Below, piece by piece: positions 8,265 through 15,834 of a stretch of 64,000 nucleotides of DNA; within the stretch, counting starts at the first letter, position 1, and each line of letters opens with the position of its first letter. The translations under genes were made by a program, and so were the position numbers. The DNA is from JADKFD01 sp050250665 (GTDB taxonomy: Bacteria; Pseudomonadota; Gammaproteobacteria; Xanthomonadales; SZUA-5): positions 1 to 64,000 of the forward strand of contig JBFWOF010000010.1 of the NCBI GenBank assembly GCA_050250665.1, read 5' to 3'. The notes under the pieces were generated by a model. That model saw only the letters and a program-made list of their open reading frames with translations. It had not been told where the DNA came from and did no database searches.

Positions 8265-10610
8265 ATGTCGACATCGATCCTGCGTCCGCCGTCGCTGCGC
8301 GACGGCCTGCCATCCGCGAGGCAAAAACCCCTGGCTCTGGCGGCCGGCATGTCACTGGCCCTGCTCGCCGGCACGGTCGCCGCCGCAGCCGAACCCGAAC
8401 AGATCGACGAGGAACTGACGCTGGATACGCTGACTTTCGAAGAGCGTACGCTGGATACCAATCCGTACGCTGAAAGGAACGCGCCGTACAAGGCTCGCGT
8501 GTCCGGAGACGAGCGTCGAACGGAAGCGCTGGCCGAAACCGCAGCCACCATAATCGTGCTCACACAGACCCAGATCAAGGAATCGGGCCGCTCCGATCTG
8601 CGCGCAATCGTGGCCGCGCAGCCGGGAATCACCGTAGGAACAGGAGAGAACGGCAATGCCTTCGGCGATCGCTATGTCATTCGCGGTCAGGAAGCGCGTT
8701 CTGACGTATTCATCGATGGCTTGCGTGATCCAGGGATGACCACCCGGGAGAGCTTTGCGGTGGAACAGGTGGAAATCACCAAGGGGCCCAACTCCACCTA
8801 CGCGGGTCGAGGCTCCTCTGGTGGCACGATCAACAGCATCAGCAAGCGCGCCGGTCGCGACTACGATTTCACCGAGATCGAGCTCGGCCTCGGCAGCGAC
8901 AACTACCGGCGTTTCACGCTGGACAGCAATCTGCCGCTGAGCGAGGTGGCGGCGGCCAGAGTCAATCTGCTGCACGCCGATCAGGATGTGCCCGATCGCG
9001 CGCCGGCCGAGCGTCAGCGCAATGGCGCTGCCCTGGCGGCCACCCTCCGTCCCACACCGCAGTTCTCGATCCTTGCCGACTATTACTATCTCGATGCCGA
9101 CGGCAGCGCCGATCTTGGCACCTACATCGTGCCCAATGGTGGCAGGCCGGTGGCCGACCTGCCGGTCTACCAGCAGGACGAGGACTTCCTCCGTTCGGTC
9201 GTGCATATCGGTACCGTGCGTGCCCGCTACGATTTCGATAACGGTTTCGTGCTCGACAACGCGATGCGCCATGGCACCACCGAGAACGAGTACGTGCTCA
9301 CCGGCGCCCGCGGCAGCAATCGCAACGCCAGTGACCCGGAAGCGCCAGGTGCGCCAACGATTACGCTGTCCACGCACCAGGGCTGGCAGGAGGTCGAGTA
9401 CTTCGTCGATCAGCTGAACGGCTACTGGAATACCGAGATCGGCGGACTCGCCCACCGTTTCGTGTTTGGCAGCGAGTACTCGAACGTCAAGGTCAGAAAT
9501 GGGACCTTCAGCGTGGTCAACGCCGGGCAGAGCAATTGCCGCATCGGCGGTGGCAGCGGATCTGCGGGTTTCTGCATGCTTGGACCCAACGGCGAGGTAG
9601 TGCCTGATCTCAACCAGTTGCTGCAGCGCCAGATCACCCGAGGCTCCTATGACTCGGACTACCAGATCGAGACAGCATCCTTCTATGCGCTCGACACGGT
9701 CGAACTCAGCCAGCGCTGGACTCTCAATCTCGGCCTGCGCTGGGATGATTTCGATTACCGCAACCAGCTGCGCAGCAACGCCGGCGTCGTCACGCTCTTC
9801 GAATACTCGGATCAGCTCTGGAACGGCAACGCCAGCCTCAGCTATGCGATCAACGACCAGAGCAACATCTATCTGGCTTATGCCACGGCCAGCGACATCA
9901 ACGGCGGCGAATCCGACGTCGGTGGCAGCTGTGGCTACGGCGGCCTTTGCGGAAGCCCCGAGCAAGTGGTTCGGAGCAAACCCGAAACGGTCGAGAACAT
10001 GGAGCTCGGAGCCAAGTGGAATCTGATGGACGAAAAGCTGCTGGCGACGGTGGCGCTGTTCCAGATCACCAAGGACGACGTCATGGAAAGTGTCGGCGAC
10101 GCCTATTCGCAGCTCGGCACGCTCAACACTGGCAAGAACCGGGTGCGCGGTATCGAGTTCGGTCTCTCCGGCAATCTCAACGAACGCTGGAGCGCGCAGT
10201 TCTCGGCGAGCTTCATGGAGGCGGAAGTCCTCGAGGCTTTCGTCGCCAGCAATATCGGCAAGACCCTGAGCAATTTCGCCGACGATCAGGCCTTCCTGCA
10301 GCTGCGCTACCAGGCCAGTCCCAAGTTCTCCCTGGGCGGAGCGCTCACCTATTCCAGTGAGATGCACGCCGGCCAGCCAGACACCGCGGCAGGCTTCAGC
10401 GCCAGCAGGGGCGAGTACTCCTACACCGTTCCCGGTTACACCACACTGGACGCCTTTGCCAACTATGAGTTCAGCGAAACGCTCAAGCTGCGGCTGAACG
10501 TCAACAACGTCTTCGATCGCGACTACTATCTCGCGGCCTACCGCAGCGGTGCGTTCACCTACATCGGCGACGCCCGCAACGCCCAGCTGACCCTGAGCGC
10601 GGAGCTCTGA
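8265..10610 (+). CDS. TonB-dependent siderophore receptor, catecholate (Fiu-like)
   Basis: A 781-residue outer-membrane receptor. A signal peptide (to about AAAAEP, residue 45) is preceded by a basic N-terminus. The plug domain covers about 75-230: ATIIVLTQTQIKESGRSDLR, RYVIRGQEARSDVFIDGLRD, VEQVEITKGPNSTYAGRGSS. The barrel follows and ends in NVNNVFDRDYYLAAYRSGAF and a terminal hydrophobic strand (AQLTLSAEL). The GLRDPG and KGPNSTYAGRG features are those of Fiu/catecholate receptors. It is preceded by AAGGAG at 8249-8254 and followed after 2 bp by the FMN oxidase gene, so translation is tightly coupled. Role: import of ferric catecholate-type siderophores using the TonB just upstream. The exact ligand is not deducible. 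Confidence 0.92.
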   Translation: MSTSILRPPSLRDGLPSARQKPLALAAGMSLALLAGTVAAAAEPEQIDEELTLDTLTFEERTLDTNPYAERNAPYKARVSGDERRTEALAETAATIIVLTQTQIKESGRSDLRAIVAAQPGITVGTGENGNAFGDRYVIRGQEARSDVFIDGLRDPGMTTRESFAVEQVEITKGPNSTYAGRGSSGGTINSISKRAGRDYDFTEIELGLGSDNYRRFTLDSNLPLSEVAAARVNLLHADQDVPDRAPAERQRNGAALAATLRPTPQFSILADYYYLDADGSADLGTYIVPNGGRPVADLPVYQQDEDFLRSVVHIGTVRARYDFDNGFVLDNAMRHGTTENEYVLTGARGSNRNASDPEAPGAPTITLSTHQGWQEVEYFVDQLNGYWNTEIGGLAHRFVFGSEYSNVKVRNGTFSVVNAGQSNCRIGGGSGSAGFCMLGPNGEVVPDLNQLLQRQITRGSYDSDYQIETASFYALDTVELSQRWTLNLGLRWDDFDYRNQLRSNAGVVTLFEYSDQLWNGNASLSYAINDQSNIYLAYATASDINGGESDVGGSCGYGGLCGSPEQVVRSKPETVENMELGAKWNLMDEKLLATVALFQITKDDVMESVGDAYSQLGTLNTGKNRVRGIEFGLSGNLNERWSAQFSASFMEAEVLEAFVASNIGKTLSNFADDQAFLQLRYQASPKFSLGGALTYSSEMHAGQPDTAAGFSASRGEYSYTVPGYTTLDAFANYEFSETLKLRLNVNNVFDRDYYLAAYRSGAFTYIGDARNAQLTLSAEL

Positions 10611-10612
10611 GC

Positions 10613-11788
10613 ATGGACGGCTACGCTCCCGAACAGCTGAGGAACTGCGGCGCCGACGACCAGACGCATCGGAACGTGCACTCCGGCGAACCGCTACCGG
10701 CCGATATCGTTTGCGCCTCCGACTACATCGGGCATGCCCGGTACCGACTTGATCCAGCCCTGCTGGCCTATGTCGATGGCGGCAGTGGCGAGCAACTGAC
10801 GCTGGATGCCAACCGCGACGCCTTTCGGCAGATCGGCCTCTACAACCGTGTGCTCAGCGACTGCGCTCACGGCAGCACGGCGACCCGTTTGCTGGGAAGG
10901 CCGCTGCGCCACCCCATCCTGCTGGCGCCAGTGGCGCTGCAGCGCATGCTGCACGCAGATGGCGAACTGGCCGTGGCGCGCGCTGCGGCGGCCACCGATA
11001 CGCCGATGGTGGTCAGTACTCTGGCTTCCTGCACCCTGGAAGCCATCGCCGATGAGGGTCCGGAACCCTGGCTGCAGCTCTATCTGCAGCCGCGGCGGGC
11101 GGCGAACGAAGCGCTGCTGGAAAGAGCGGTGCGCGCCGGTTATCGGGCCATCGTGGTCACGCTGGATGCACCCGTGCAATCGCCAAACCGGGCCGCGTTG
11201 CGCCTCGGCTTCAAGGTGCCGTCCGGCGTTCGGGCGGTGAACCTGCCGGCAGACACGCCGATCCCCCAACCGGGCCCTGAGGGCTCGCGAATTTTCCAGG
11301 GATTGATGGCCAGAGCGCCCCGCTGGCAGGACCTGGCCTGGCTGCTCGATGCCAGTCCGCTACCGGTCCTGGCCAAAGGCGTATCCCATCCGGACGACGC
11401 CGAGGCGCTGCTGCGCCTCGGCGTCGCTGGCATCGTCGTCTCCAATCACGGCGGCCGAGCGTTGGACGGCCTGCCGGCCAGCCTGGCACTGCTGCCGGCC
11501 ATCCGCGCGCGCGTTGGTGCGCACTATCCGCTGCTGTTGGACGGCGGCATTCGTTCCGGCAGTGATGTGTTCAAGGCACTGGCACTGGGGGCCAACGCCG
11601 TGCTTGTCGGGCGGCTGCAGGTGCATGCGCTGGCGGTCGCCGGCGCGCTGGGCGTAGCCCACATGCTCAAGCTGCTGCGCGAAGAGCTGGAGCTGACCAT
11701 GGCCCTGACGGGCGCGGCGAGCATTGCCGACATCGCTCCGTCCAGACTGCATTTCCCTCCAGGCTGCGGGATTCCGCGATGTTGCTGA
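10613..11788 (+). CDS. FMN-dependent alpha-hydroxy-acid oxidase/dehydrogenase
   Basis: A 391-residue TIM-barrel flavoenzyme of the lactate/glycolate oxidase family. Visible landmarks are the N-terminal YVDGGSGEQLTLDANRDAF, LLAPVALQRMLHADGELA, WLQLYLQ with the conserved Tyr, VVTLDAP, VLAKGVSHPDDA with the flavin-contacting Lys, SNHGGRALDG with catalytic His279 and substrate Arg282, and the phosphate-binding LDGGIRSGSDVFKALALGA. The family oxidises (S)-2-hydroxy acids to 2-oxo acids, passing electrons to O2 or a quinone. It starts 2 bp after the receptor stop and overlaps the next gene by 10 bp, so it belongs to the iron operon. There it might process an alpha-hydroxy-carboxylate part of a siderophore; that is inference. 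The C-terminus is Cys-rich (GCGIPRCC). Confidence 0.88.
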   Translation: MDGYAPEQLRNCGADDQTHRNVHSGEPLPADIVCASDYIGHARYRLDPALLAYVDGGSGEQLTLDANRDAFRQIGLYNRVLSDCAHGSTATRLLGRPLRHPILLAPVALQRMLHADGELAVARAAAATDTPMVVSTLASCTLEAIADEGPEPWLQLYLQPRRAANEALLERAVRAGYRAIVVTLDAPVQSPNRAALRLGFKVPSGVRAVNLPADTPIPQPGPEGSRIFQGLMARAPRWQDLAWLLDASPLPVLAKGVSHPDDAEALLRLGVAGIVVSNHGGRALDGLPASLALLPAIRARVGAHYPLLLDGGIRSGSDVFKALALGANAVLVGRLQVHALAVAGALGVAHMLKLLREELELTMALTGAASIADIAPSRLHFPPGCGIPRCC

Positions 11789-12462
11789 TCATCGATACGC
11801 TGCTGGACGCGTCCTGCCTCCGCGTCTGCCGCGAGCGCCTGGAGGAGGCCGAATGGCAGGATGGTCGCGTCACCGCAGGCACGCTGTCCGCTTCGGTCAA
11901 GCATAACGAGCAACTGGATTCCGGCGGATCACTGGCCATCGAACTCGGCCAGCTGATGCTGCGGTCCCTGAGCCAACACCCGCAGTTCCTCTCGGCAGCG
12001 TTGCCACAGACCCTTCATCCGCCGCGTTTCAATCGCTACCGCAATGGTGGCCATTACGGCACCCACGTCGACGCCGCCGTCATGCGCATCGATCCCCGTG
12101 GCCCGCTGCTCCGCAGTGATCTCTCCGCCACGATATTCCTCAGCGAACCCGAAGAATACGAGGGCGGCGAGTTGGTCATCGAAACCGAGTTCGGCGCGCA
12201 GGAAGTCAAACTCGCGGCCGGCGCGATGGTGCTCTATCCCTCCAGCAGTCTGCACCAGGTTCGCCCGGTCAACGGCGGCGCGCGCATCGCTGCCATTCTC
12301 TGGTTGCAGAGTCTGGTGCGCGATCCCGGCGCCCGCGCGCTGCTGTACGAACTGGACCAGACGGCGCAAAAGCTGGGCGCGGAATTCCCCGCAGATGATC
12401 CGCGCCTGCTGTCGCTGACCGCCATCTACCACAATCTGCTGCGGCGCTGGTCGGAGCCCTGA
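11779..12462 (+). CDS. piuC: Fe(II)/2-oxoglutarate dioxygenase, PKHD-type hydroxylase PiuC/YbiX
   Basis: A 227-residue protein, the usual length of PiuC/YbiX (about 226). The double-stranded beta-helix iron site is complete: GTHVDAA gives His96 and Asp98, SSLHQV gives His159, and the 2-oxoglutarate Arg is in GARIAA (Arg169). The PKHD-specific PPRFNRYRNGGHYGTHVD and EYEGGELVIE segments are present. In other gammaproteobacteria this gene sits with Fiu/PiuA siderophore receptors and is Fur-regulated. Its substrate is not firmly established. It overlaps the end of the FMN oxidase gene by 10 bp, indicating translational coupling as the last gene of the iron operon. The following 220 bp before the convergent DUF3379 gene contains no clear terminator. 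Confidence 0.92.
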   Translation: MLLIIDTLLDASCLRVCRERLEEAEWQDGRVTAGTLSASVKHNEQLDSGGSLAIELGQLMLRSLSQHPQFLSAALPQTLHPPRFNRYRNGGHYGTHVDAAVMRIDPRGPLLRSDLSATIFLSEPEEYEGGELVIETEFGAQEVKLAAGAMVLYPSSSLHQVRPVNGGARIAAILWLQSLVRDPGARALLYELDQTAQKLGAEFPADDPRLLSLTAIYHNLLRRWSEP

Positions 12463-12684
12463 GGGCCGGAGCAGGGGACACGGGGAAGGCATGATGGGTC
12501 GAGCGCCCGTGCGAGCAGGCCGTGCCCGCCACCAGTCCTCGGGGAGGAGCCCCCTCCCATTCGCCTTGTGGTGAGTCCACCGTGCCGGGCAGCGCGCCCC
12601 CCTTCACTGCACAGGCAACAGCTGACAGCGATTCCAAAGCTTGCGTTGATCCCGCCTCAGCCACGGCGGCCGGTCATTTCGGCA

Positions 12685-13428
12685 CTACAGGCTGCCCGCT
12701 GCCACGACCAGGGCCTCGCCCGCCGCGCCATGCCAGGCATTCTCGATGTCATCGAAATCGCGGCTGCTCTCGGCCAGCAGCACCAGGGCGCCATCGGCGA
12801 AGGGCAAGGCCCGCACCGCCACGGTTTCGCGGCGGGTGTCCATGCGTTCCACCCGCGGTTCGTTGGGCAGGTACATGACCGTCACCGGACCTTCCGGTGC
12901 CTGCATGACCATGTGTACCGACCAGCGCTTCTCCAGCGGGCAGCGATTCAGATAGTTCAGCACCAGGCTGCTTTCATCCACCCGCAGGCCGGCCTCGGTG
13001 AACATGCGCTCCACCAGCGATTCGGGCACACGAGACGTGCGTGTCAGTGCGTAGGGTTCGTGCGACAGGTGCTCCACGCTGGCCACAATCAGGGCCTCGG
13101 TGGGATTGGGCGCCCGCAGCAGGCTGGTCGACACCAGGGCCACGACCGCCAGCGATGCAGCCAGCGCCAACGGCCACCAGCGTGCCGCCGAACGTTGTCG
13201 CGCGGGTGGCTGAGCGTCAGCGGACGACTCCGGCACTGCCGCCAGAATTCGATCCACCAGAGCAGCCGGCACCGGCACCTTCAGTGCCGCCTCCAGTTGA
13301 TTCTCGAAGGCCAGCGCCTCGGTCAGCCGCGCCGCGGCGTCATCGCAGACGCGGGCCTGGGCCGCGGAAGCCAGCTCGGGCGAACGCGGATCGATCAACA
13401 GTTGCCTGCGGAACTCAGAGCAGTTCAT
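12685..13428 (-). CDS. DUF3379-type anti-sigma factor
   Basis: A 247-residue protein. The start ATG at 13428 (MNCSEFRRQLLIDPRSPELA) lies inside the end of the sigma-factor gene (14-bp overlap). The N-terminal cytoplasmic part carries the DUF3379-like Cys-x-x-Phe-Arg-x-x-Leu-x-x-Asp-Pro motif. A single membrane helix lies at about 105-125 (WWPLALAASLAVVALVSTSL), and a periplasmic C-terminal domain of about 120 residues follows. Gene order and topology match membrane anti-sigma factors that hold an ECF sigma until an envelope signal arrives. Alternative in-frame starts upstream (to 13482) would lengthen the overlap and are less likely. Confidence 0.85.
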   Translation of the reverse strand: MNCSEFRRQLLIDPRSPELASAAQARVCDDAAARLTEALAFENQLEAALKVPVPAALVDRILAAVPESSADAQPPARQRSAARWWPLALAASLAVVALVSTSLLRAPNPTEALIVASVEHLSHEPYALTRTSRVPESLVERMFTEAGLRVDESSLVLNYLNRCPLEKRWSVHMVMQAPEGPVTVMYLPNEPRVERMDTRRETVAVRALPFADGALVLLAESSRDFDDIENAWHGAAGEALVVAAGSL

Positions 13429-13930
13429 GGACCGTCCCCTGATTCTCGCCGCGCAACAGAGCCTTGAGCTTGGCGCGGGCACGGAACAGCTGGGTCATCA
13501 CCGCCGACGCGGTGATCCCCAGCTGATCGGCGATCTCGTCGCAGCTGAAGCCGCCGACCAGCTGCAACAGCAGCGGCTCGCGGTATTTCTCGTCGATGCG
13601 GCCGATGGCATCGCGCATTTCCTGAATCTCACTCATCTCGTGTGCGCTTGGGCTGTCCTGGTCTTCAACGACGACATCGGCGATGTCGTCCAGCGGGGGC
13701 ACCTTGCGTTCGAACAGGCGTGCGTGCTCACGGCGCACGATGGTCATCAACCAGGCCTTGGCCTTCTTCTCGTCACGCAGATCGGCGAGTGATCGCCAGG
13801 CCCGCAGAAAAGTCTCCTGCACCAGATCCTGGGCCACCGCCGAGTCGTGACAGAGCCAGAAGGCAAACCGGTACAGATCGGGCGAGAGCCGCCGGACCAG
13901 TTGATCGAATTCGCTACGTTTGGCATCCAT
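13415..13930 (-). CDS. ECF-type RNA polymerase sigma factor
   Basis: A 171-residue sigma-70 family protein with region 2 at about 10-75 (LYRFAFWLCHDSAVAQDLVQ followed by ETFLRAW and KAKAWLMTIVRREHAR). An acidic linker follows, then region 4 at about 115-165 with the helix-turn-helix SCDEIADQLGITASAVMTQL. Length and lack of region 3 mark it as ECF. It directs RNA polymerase to a stress regulon under control of the overlapping DUF3379 anti-sigma gene. The divergent DUF3592 gene starts 72 bp away, so the shared promoter region could be autoregulated. The target regulon is not visible here. Confidence 0.93.
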   Translation of the reverse strand: MDAKRSEFDQLVRRLSPDLYRFAFWLCHDSAVAQDLVQETFLRAWRSLADLRDEKKAKAWLMTIVRREHARLFERKVPPLDDIADVVVEDQDSPSAHEMSEIQEMRDAIGRIDEKYREPLLLQLVGGFSCDEIADQLGITASAVMTQLFRARAKLKALLRGENQGTVHELL

Positions 13931-14001
13931 GGCAAGCTAGACCGGCCCAAGCGTCGATGGCTTTCGTAGACTAATGTATCGGCACCGCGGCGGAGAGCGA
14001 C

Positions 14002-14709
14002 ATGCGCTGGTTCATCGTGATCTTCGGCTTGGTTGGCCTGGCAATGGCCGTCGCCGACTTATTTGTCATTCGCCACACGCTCAACTTTCGTGAAGGCGCC
14101 GTCGTCACCGAGGGCGAGGTGATCGATTTCGTCAGTTCCCGAGGCAGCAAGGGCGGCACCATGTATGCGCCCCGGGTGCGCTACAGCGTGCCCTTGCCCG
14201 AAGGCGGCGCTGCCGCCAGCTACGAGATCGTCGGCAGCGTGCGTTCGTCCAGCCGTGGCTACGATCTGGGCGAGAAGGTGAAGGTGCTTTTTCGCCCCGA
14301 TCGACCCGCCGACGGACAGATCGGGAGCTTCATGGAGCAATGGTTCGTCGTCACCATCCTCAGTGTCTTCACGCTAATTTTCGGTGGAGTGGCGATCGGC
14401 ATGATCGTGTCTGCCATCCGTCGCAAGCGCATGTACGACTGGCTCGAACACAGCGGCATGACCGTGCAGGCGCGCATTGTGGAAGTGGGCAAGAACACCA
14501 GCCTCAAGGTCAACGGCCGCTCACCCTGGGTCATCCACGCCCAGTGGCAGCATCCCGTGACCAGCAAGGTGCATCTGTTCCAGAGCGAAAACCTGTGGTT
14601 CGATCCGAGCGAGTTCATTGGCGACCGCCAGCAGATCGCCGTGCGTATCGACGCTGACCAACCCGAACGCCATCGCGTCGACATCAGCTGGTTGCCGAAG
14701 CCCGCCTGA
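14002..14709 (+). CDS. DUF3592 domain membrane protein
   Basis: A 235-residue protein with an N-terminal membrane helix (IVIFGLVGLAMAVADLFVI) and a second at about 115-137 (WFVVTILSVFTLIFGGVAIGM). Between them is a beta-rich DUF3592 segment (EGEVIDFVSSRGSKGGTMYA, PRVRYSVPLPEG, KVKVLFRPDRPADG). A second beta-rich domain follows the second helix and resembles a degenerate repeat of the first (VQARIVEVGKNTSLKVNGR...). The function of DUF3592 proteins is unknown. It is divergent from the ECF sigma gene. The downstream boundary is the first RAYT-linked repeat. Confidence 0.78.
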   Translation: MRWFIVIFGLVGLAMAVADLFVIRHTLNFREGAVVTEGEVIDFVSSRGSKGGTMYAPRVRYSVPLPEGGAAASYEIVGSVRSSSRGYDLGEKVKVLFRPDRPADGQIGSFMEQWFVVTILSVFTLIFGGVAIGMIVSAIRRKRMYDWLEHSGMTVQARIVEVGKNTSLKVNGRSPWVIHAQWQHPVTSKVHLFQSENLWFDPSEFIGDRQQIAVRIDADQPERHRVDISWLPKPA

Positions 14710-14718
14710 GCGCTCTGG

Positions 14719-14997
14719 TAGCCCGAAAGCGCGCAGCGCTGTCCGGGCGGTGACGCGGCAGAGCCCCGCTGAGCCGCTGCGCGGCACAACGGGCTACGAA
14801 AGGCGGCTCTTGTCGCCCGAACTGCGCGCAGCGCTGTCCGGGAGGTGACGCGAAAAGCCCCGCTGAGCCGTTGCGCGGCACAACGGGCTACGAAAGGCGG
14901 GGTTTTCGGCTCTTGTAGCCCGCACTGCGCGCCGCGCTGTCCGGGCGGTGACGCGTAGAGCCCCGCTGACCCGCTGGGCGGCACAACGGGCTACGAA
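14719..14997. repeat. RAYT-linked repeat array, left cluster (three copies)
   Basis: Three units of about 80 bp at 14719-14800, 14813-14893 and 14916-14997. Each runs TAGCCCG...GCGCAGCGCTGTCCGGG...AGCCCCGCTGAGCCG...CGGGCTA (the second starts TCGCCCG). The ends are inverted and the internal GCGCAGCG/CGCTGCGC blocks are also complementary, so each unit can form a hairpin. The last unit ends 3 bp before the RAYT stop codon. Confidence 0.92.
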
Positions 14998-15000
14998 AGG

Positions 15001-15495
15001 CTACTCCAATTCCATGGTCGAAACGCCCACCGGCGGCACATGTCCCCAACCAGGCAGATACCACGCCAGCGCCTGATAACGCCGGAACGAGCTGTACGGA
15101 TGATCTTCCGGGCGTGCTGTCAGACCATGCTTCACCGGGTTGTAATGCACATAGTCCAGATGCCGCCGCAGATCGTCCTGATTGCGAATCACATGATCAT
15201 AGAAGCGACGTTGCCACAGACGCTGGAGCCCGTGGCGTCGAACCATCCGCAGCTTGAGCGATTGCATGAACGCGCCGAAATCCGTGGATCCGTGAACGAT
15301 CAAATGCAGATGGTCCGGCAAGATCACATGGGCGTAGACGCGCATCCCGATTTCGTCTCGCAGCTCCTTAGTCACTTCGAGCACCTGCGGTTCAAGCCCT
15401 GCCAGCAGCGGCAGCCGATGACGCGTCACCTGAGTGACAAAGACGGGGCGACCCTCAGGATCAATTCGGCGCACATTCTGCATGGACGGTAGCAT
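15001..15495 (-). CDS. REP-associated tyrosine transposase (RAYT, Y1 family)
   Basis: A 164-residue single-domain HUH nuclease related to IS200/IS605 transposases. The metal-binding motif is in LPDHLHLIVHG (His-x-His). The nucleophile region is YDHVIRNQDDLRRHLDYVHY followed by NPVKHGL, and the typical tail YSSFRRYQALAWY is present. RAYTs cut and rejoin single-stranded REP palindromes and are thought to spread or maintain them; they are single-copy domesticated genes without flanking IS ends. Here the gene is bracketed by two clusters of one repeat family, which are its likely substrates. The start could be 15495 or 15483 (second Met). Confidence 0.93.
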   Translation of the reverse strand: MLPSMQNVRRIDPEGRPVFVTQVTRHRLPLLAGLEPQVLEVTKELRDEIGMRVYAHVILPDHLHLIVHGSTDFGAFMQSLKLRMVRRHGLQRLWQRRFYDHVIRNQDDLRRHLDYVHYNPVKHGLTARPEDHPYSSFRRYQALAWYLPGWGHVPPVGVSTMELE

Positions 15496-15557
15496 TTCAT
15501 TCGGCGGTCATTCCACGAACCGGCATTTCCCGGAATTCGCCGTAGGAAATTTCCGAC

Positions 15558-15808
15558 AAGAGCCCCGCTGAGCCGCTGCGCGGCACAACGGGCTACGAAG
15601 GGCGGGGTTCTCGGCTCTTGTAGCCCGCACTGCGCGCAGCGCTGTCCGGGAGGGGACGCGAAGAGCCCCGCTGAGCAACTGCGCGGCACAACGGGCTACG
15701 TGAAGCGTGGCATTGGCTCTTGTAGCCCGAACTGCGCGCAGCGCTGTCCGGGCGGTGACGCGGACAAGCCCCGCTGAGCCGCTACGCGGCACAAAGGGCT
15801 ACGAAAGG
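15558..15808. repeat. RAYT-linked repeat array, right cluster (one half and two full copies)
   Basis: A half-unit at 15558-15600 has only the AGCCCCGCTGAGCCG...GGGCTA side. Full units follow at 15621-15699 and 15723-15808. They have the same orientation and spacing as the left cluster, separated by short GGCTCTTG joints. Another copy is 33 kb away at 48714-48792 in reverse orientation. Confidence 0.92.
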
Positions 15809-15834
15809 CAGGAGTCGGCGTTGGCCGGGTCGGC

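Noticed and set aside
8352..10367. 671-residue open frame opposite the TonB receptor gene
   Set aside because: Shadow of the receptor; no signal or domain and no ribosome binding site.
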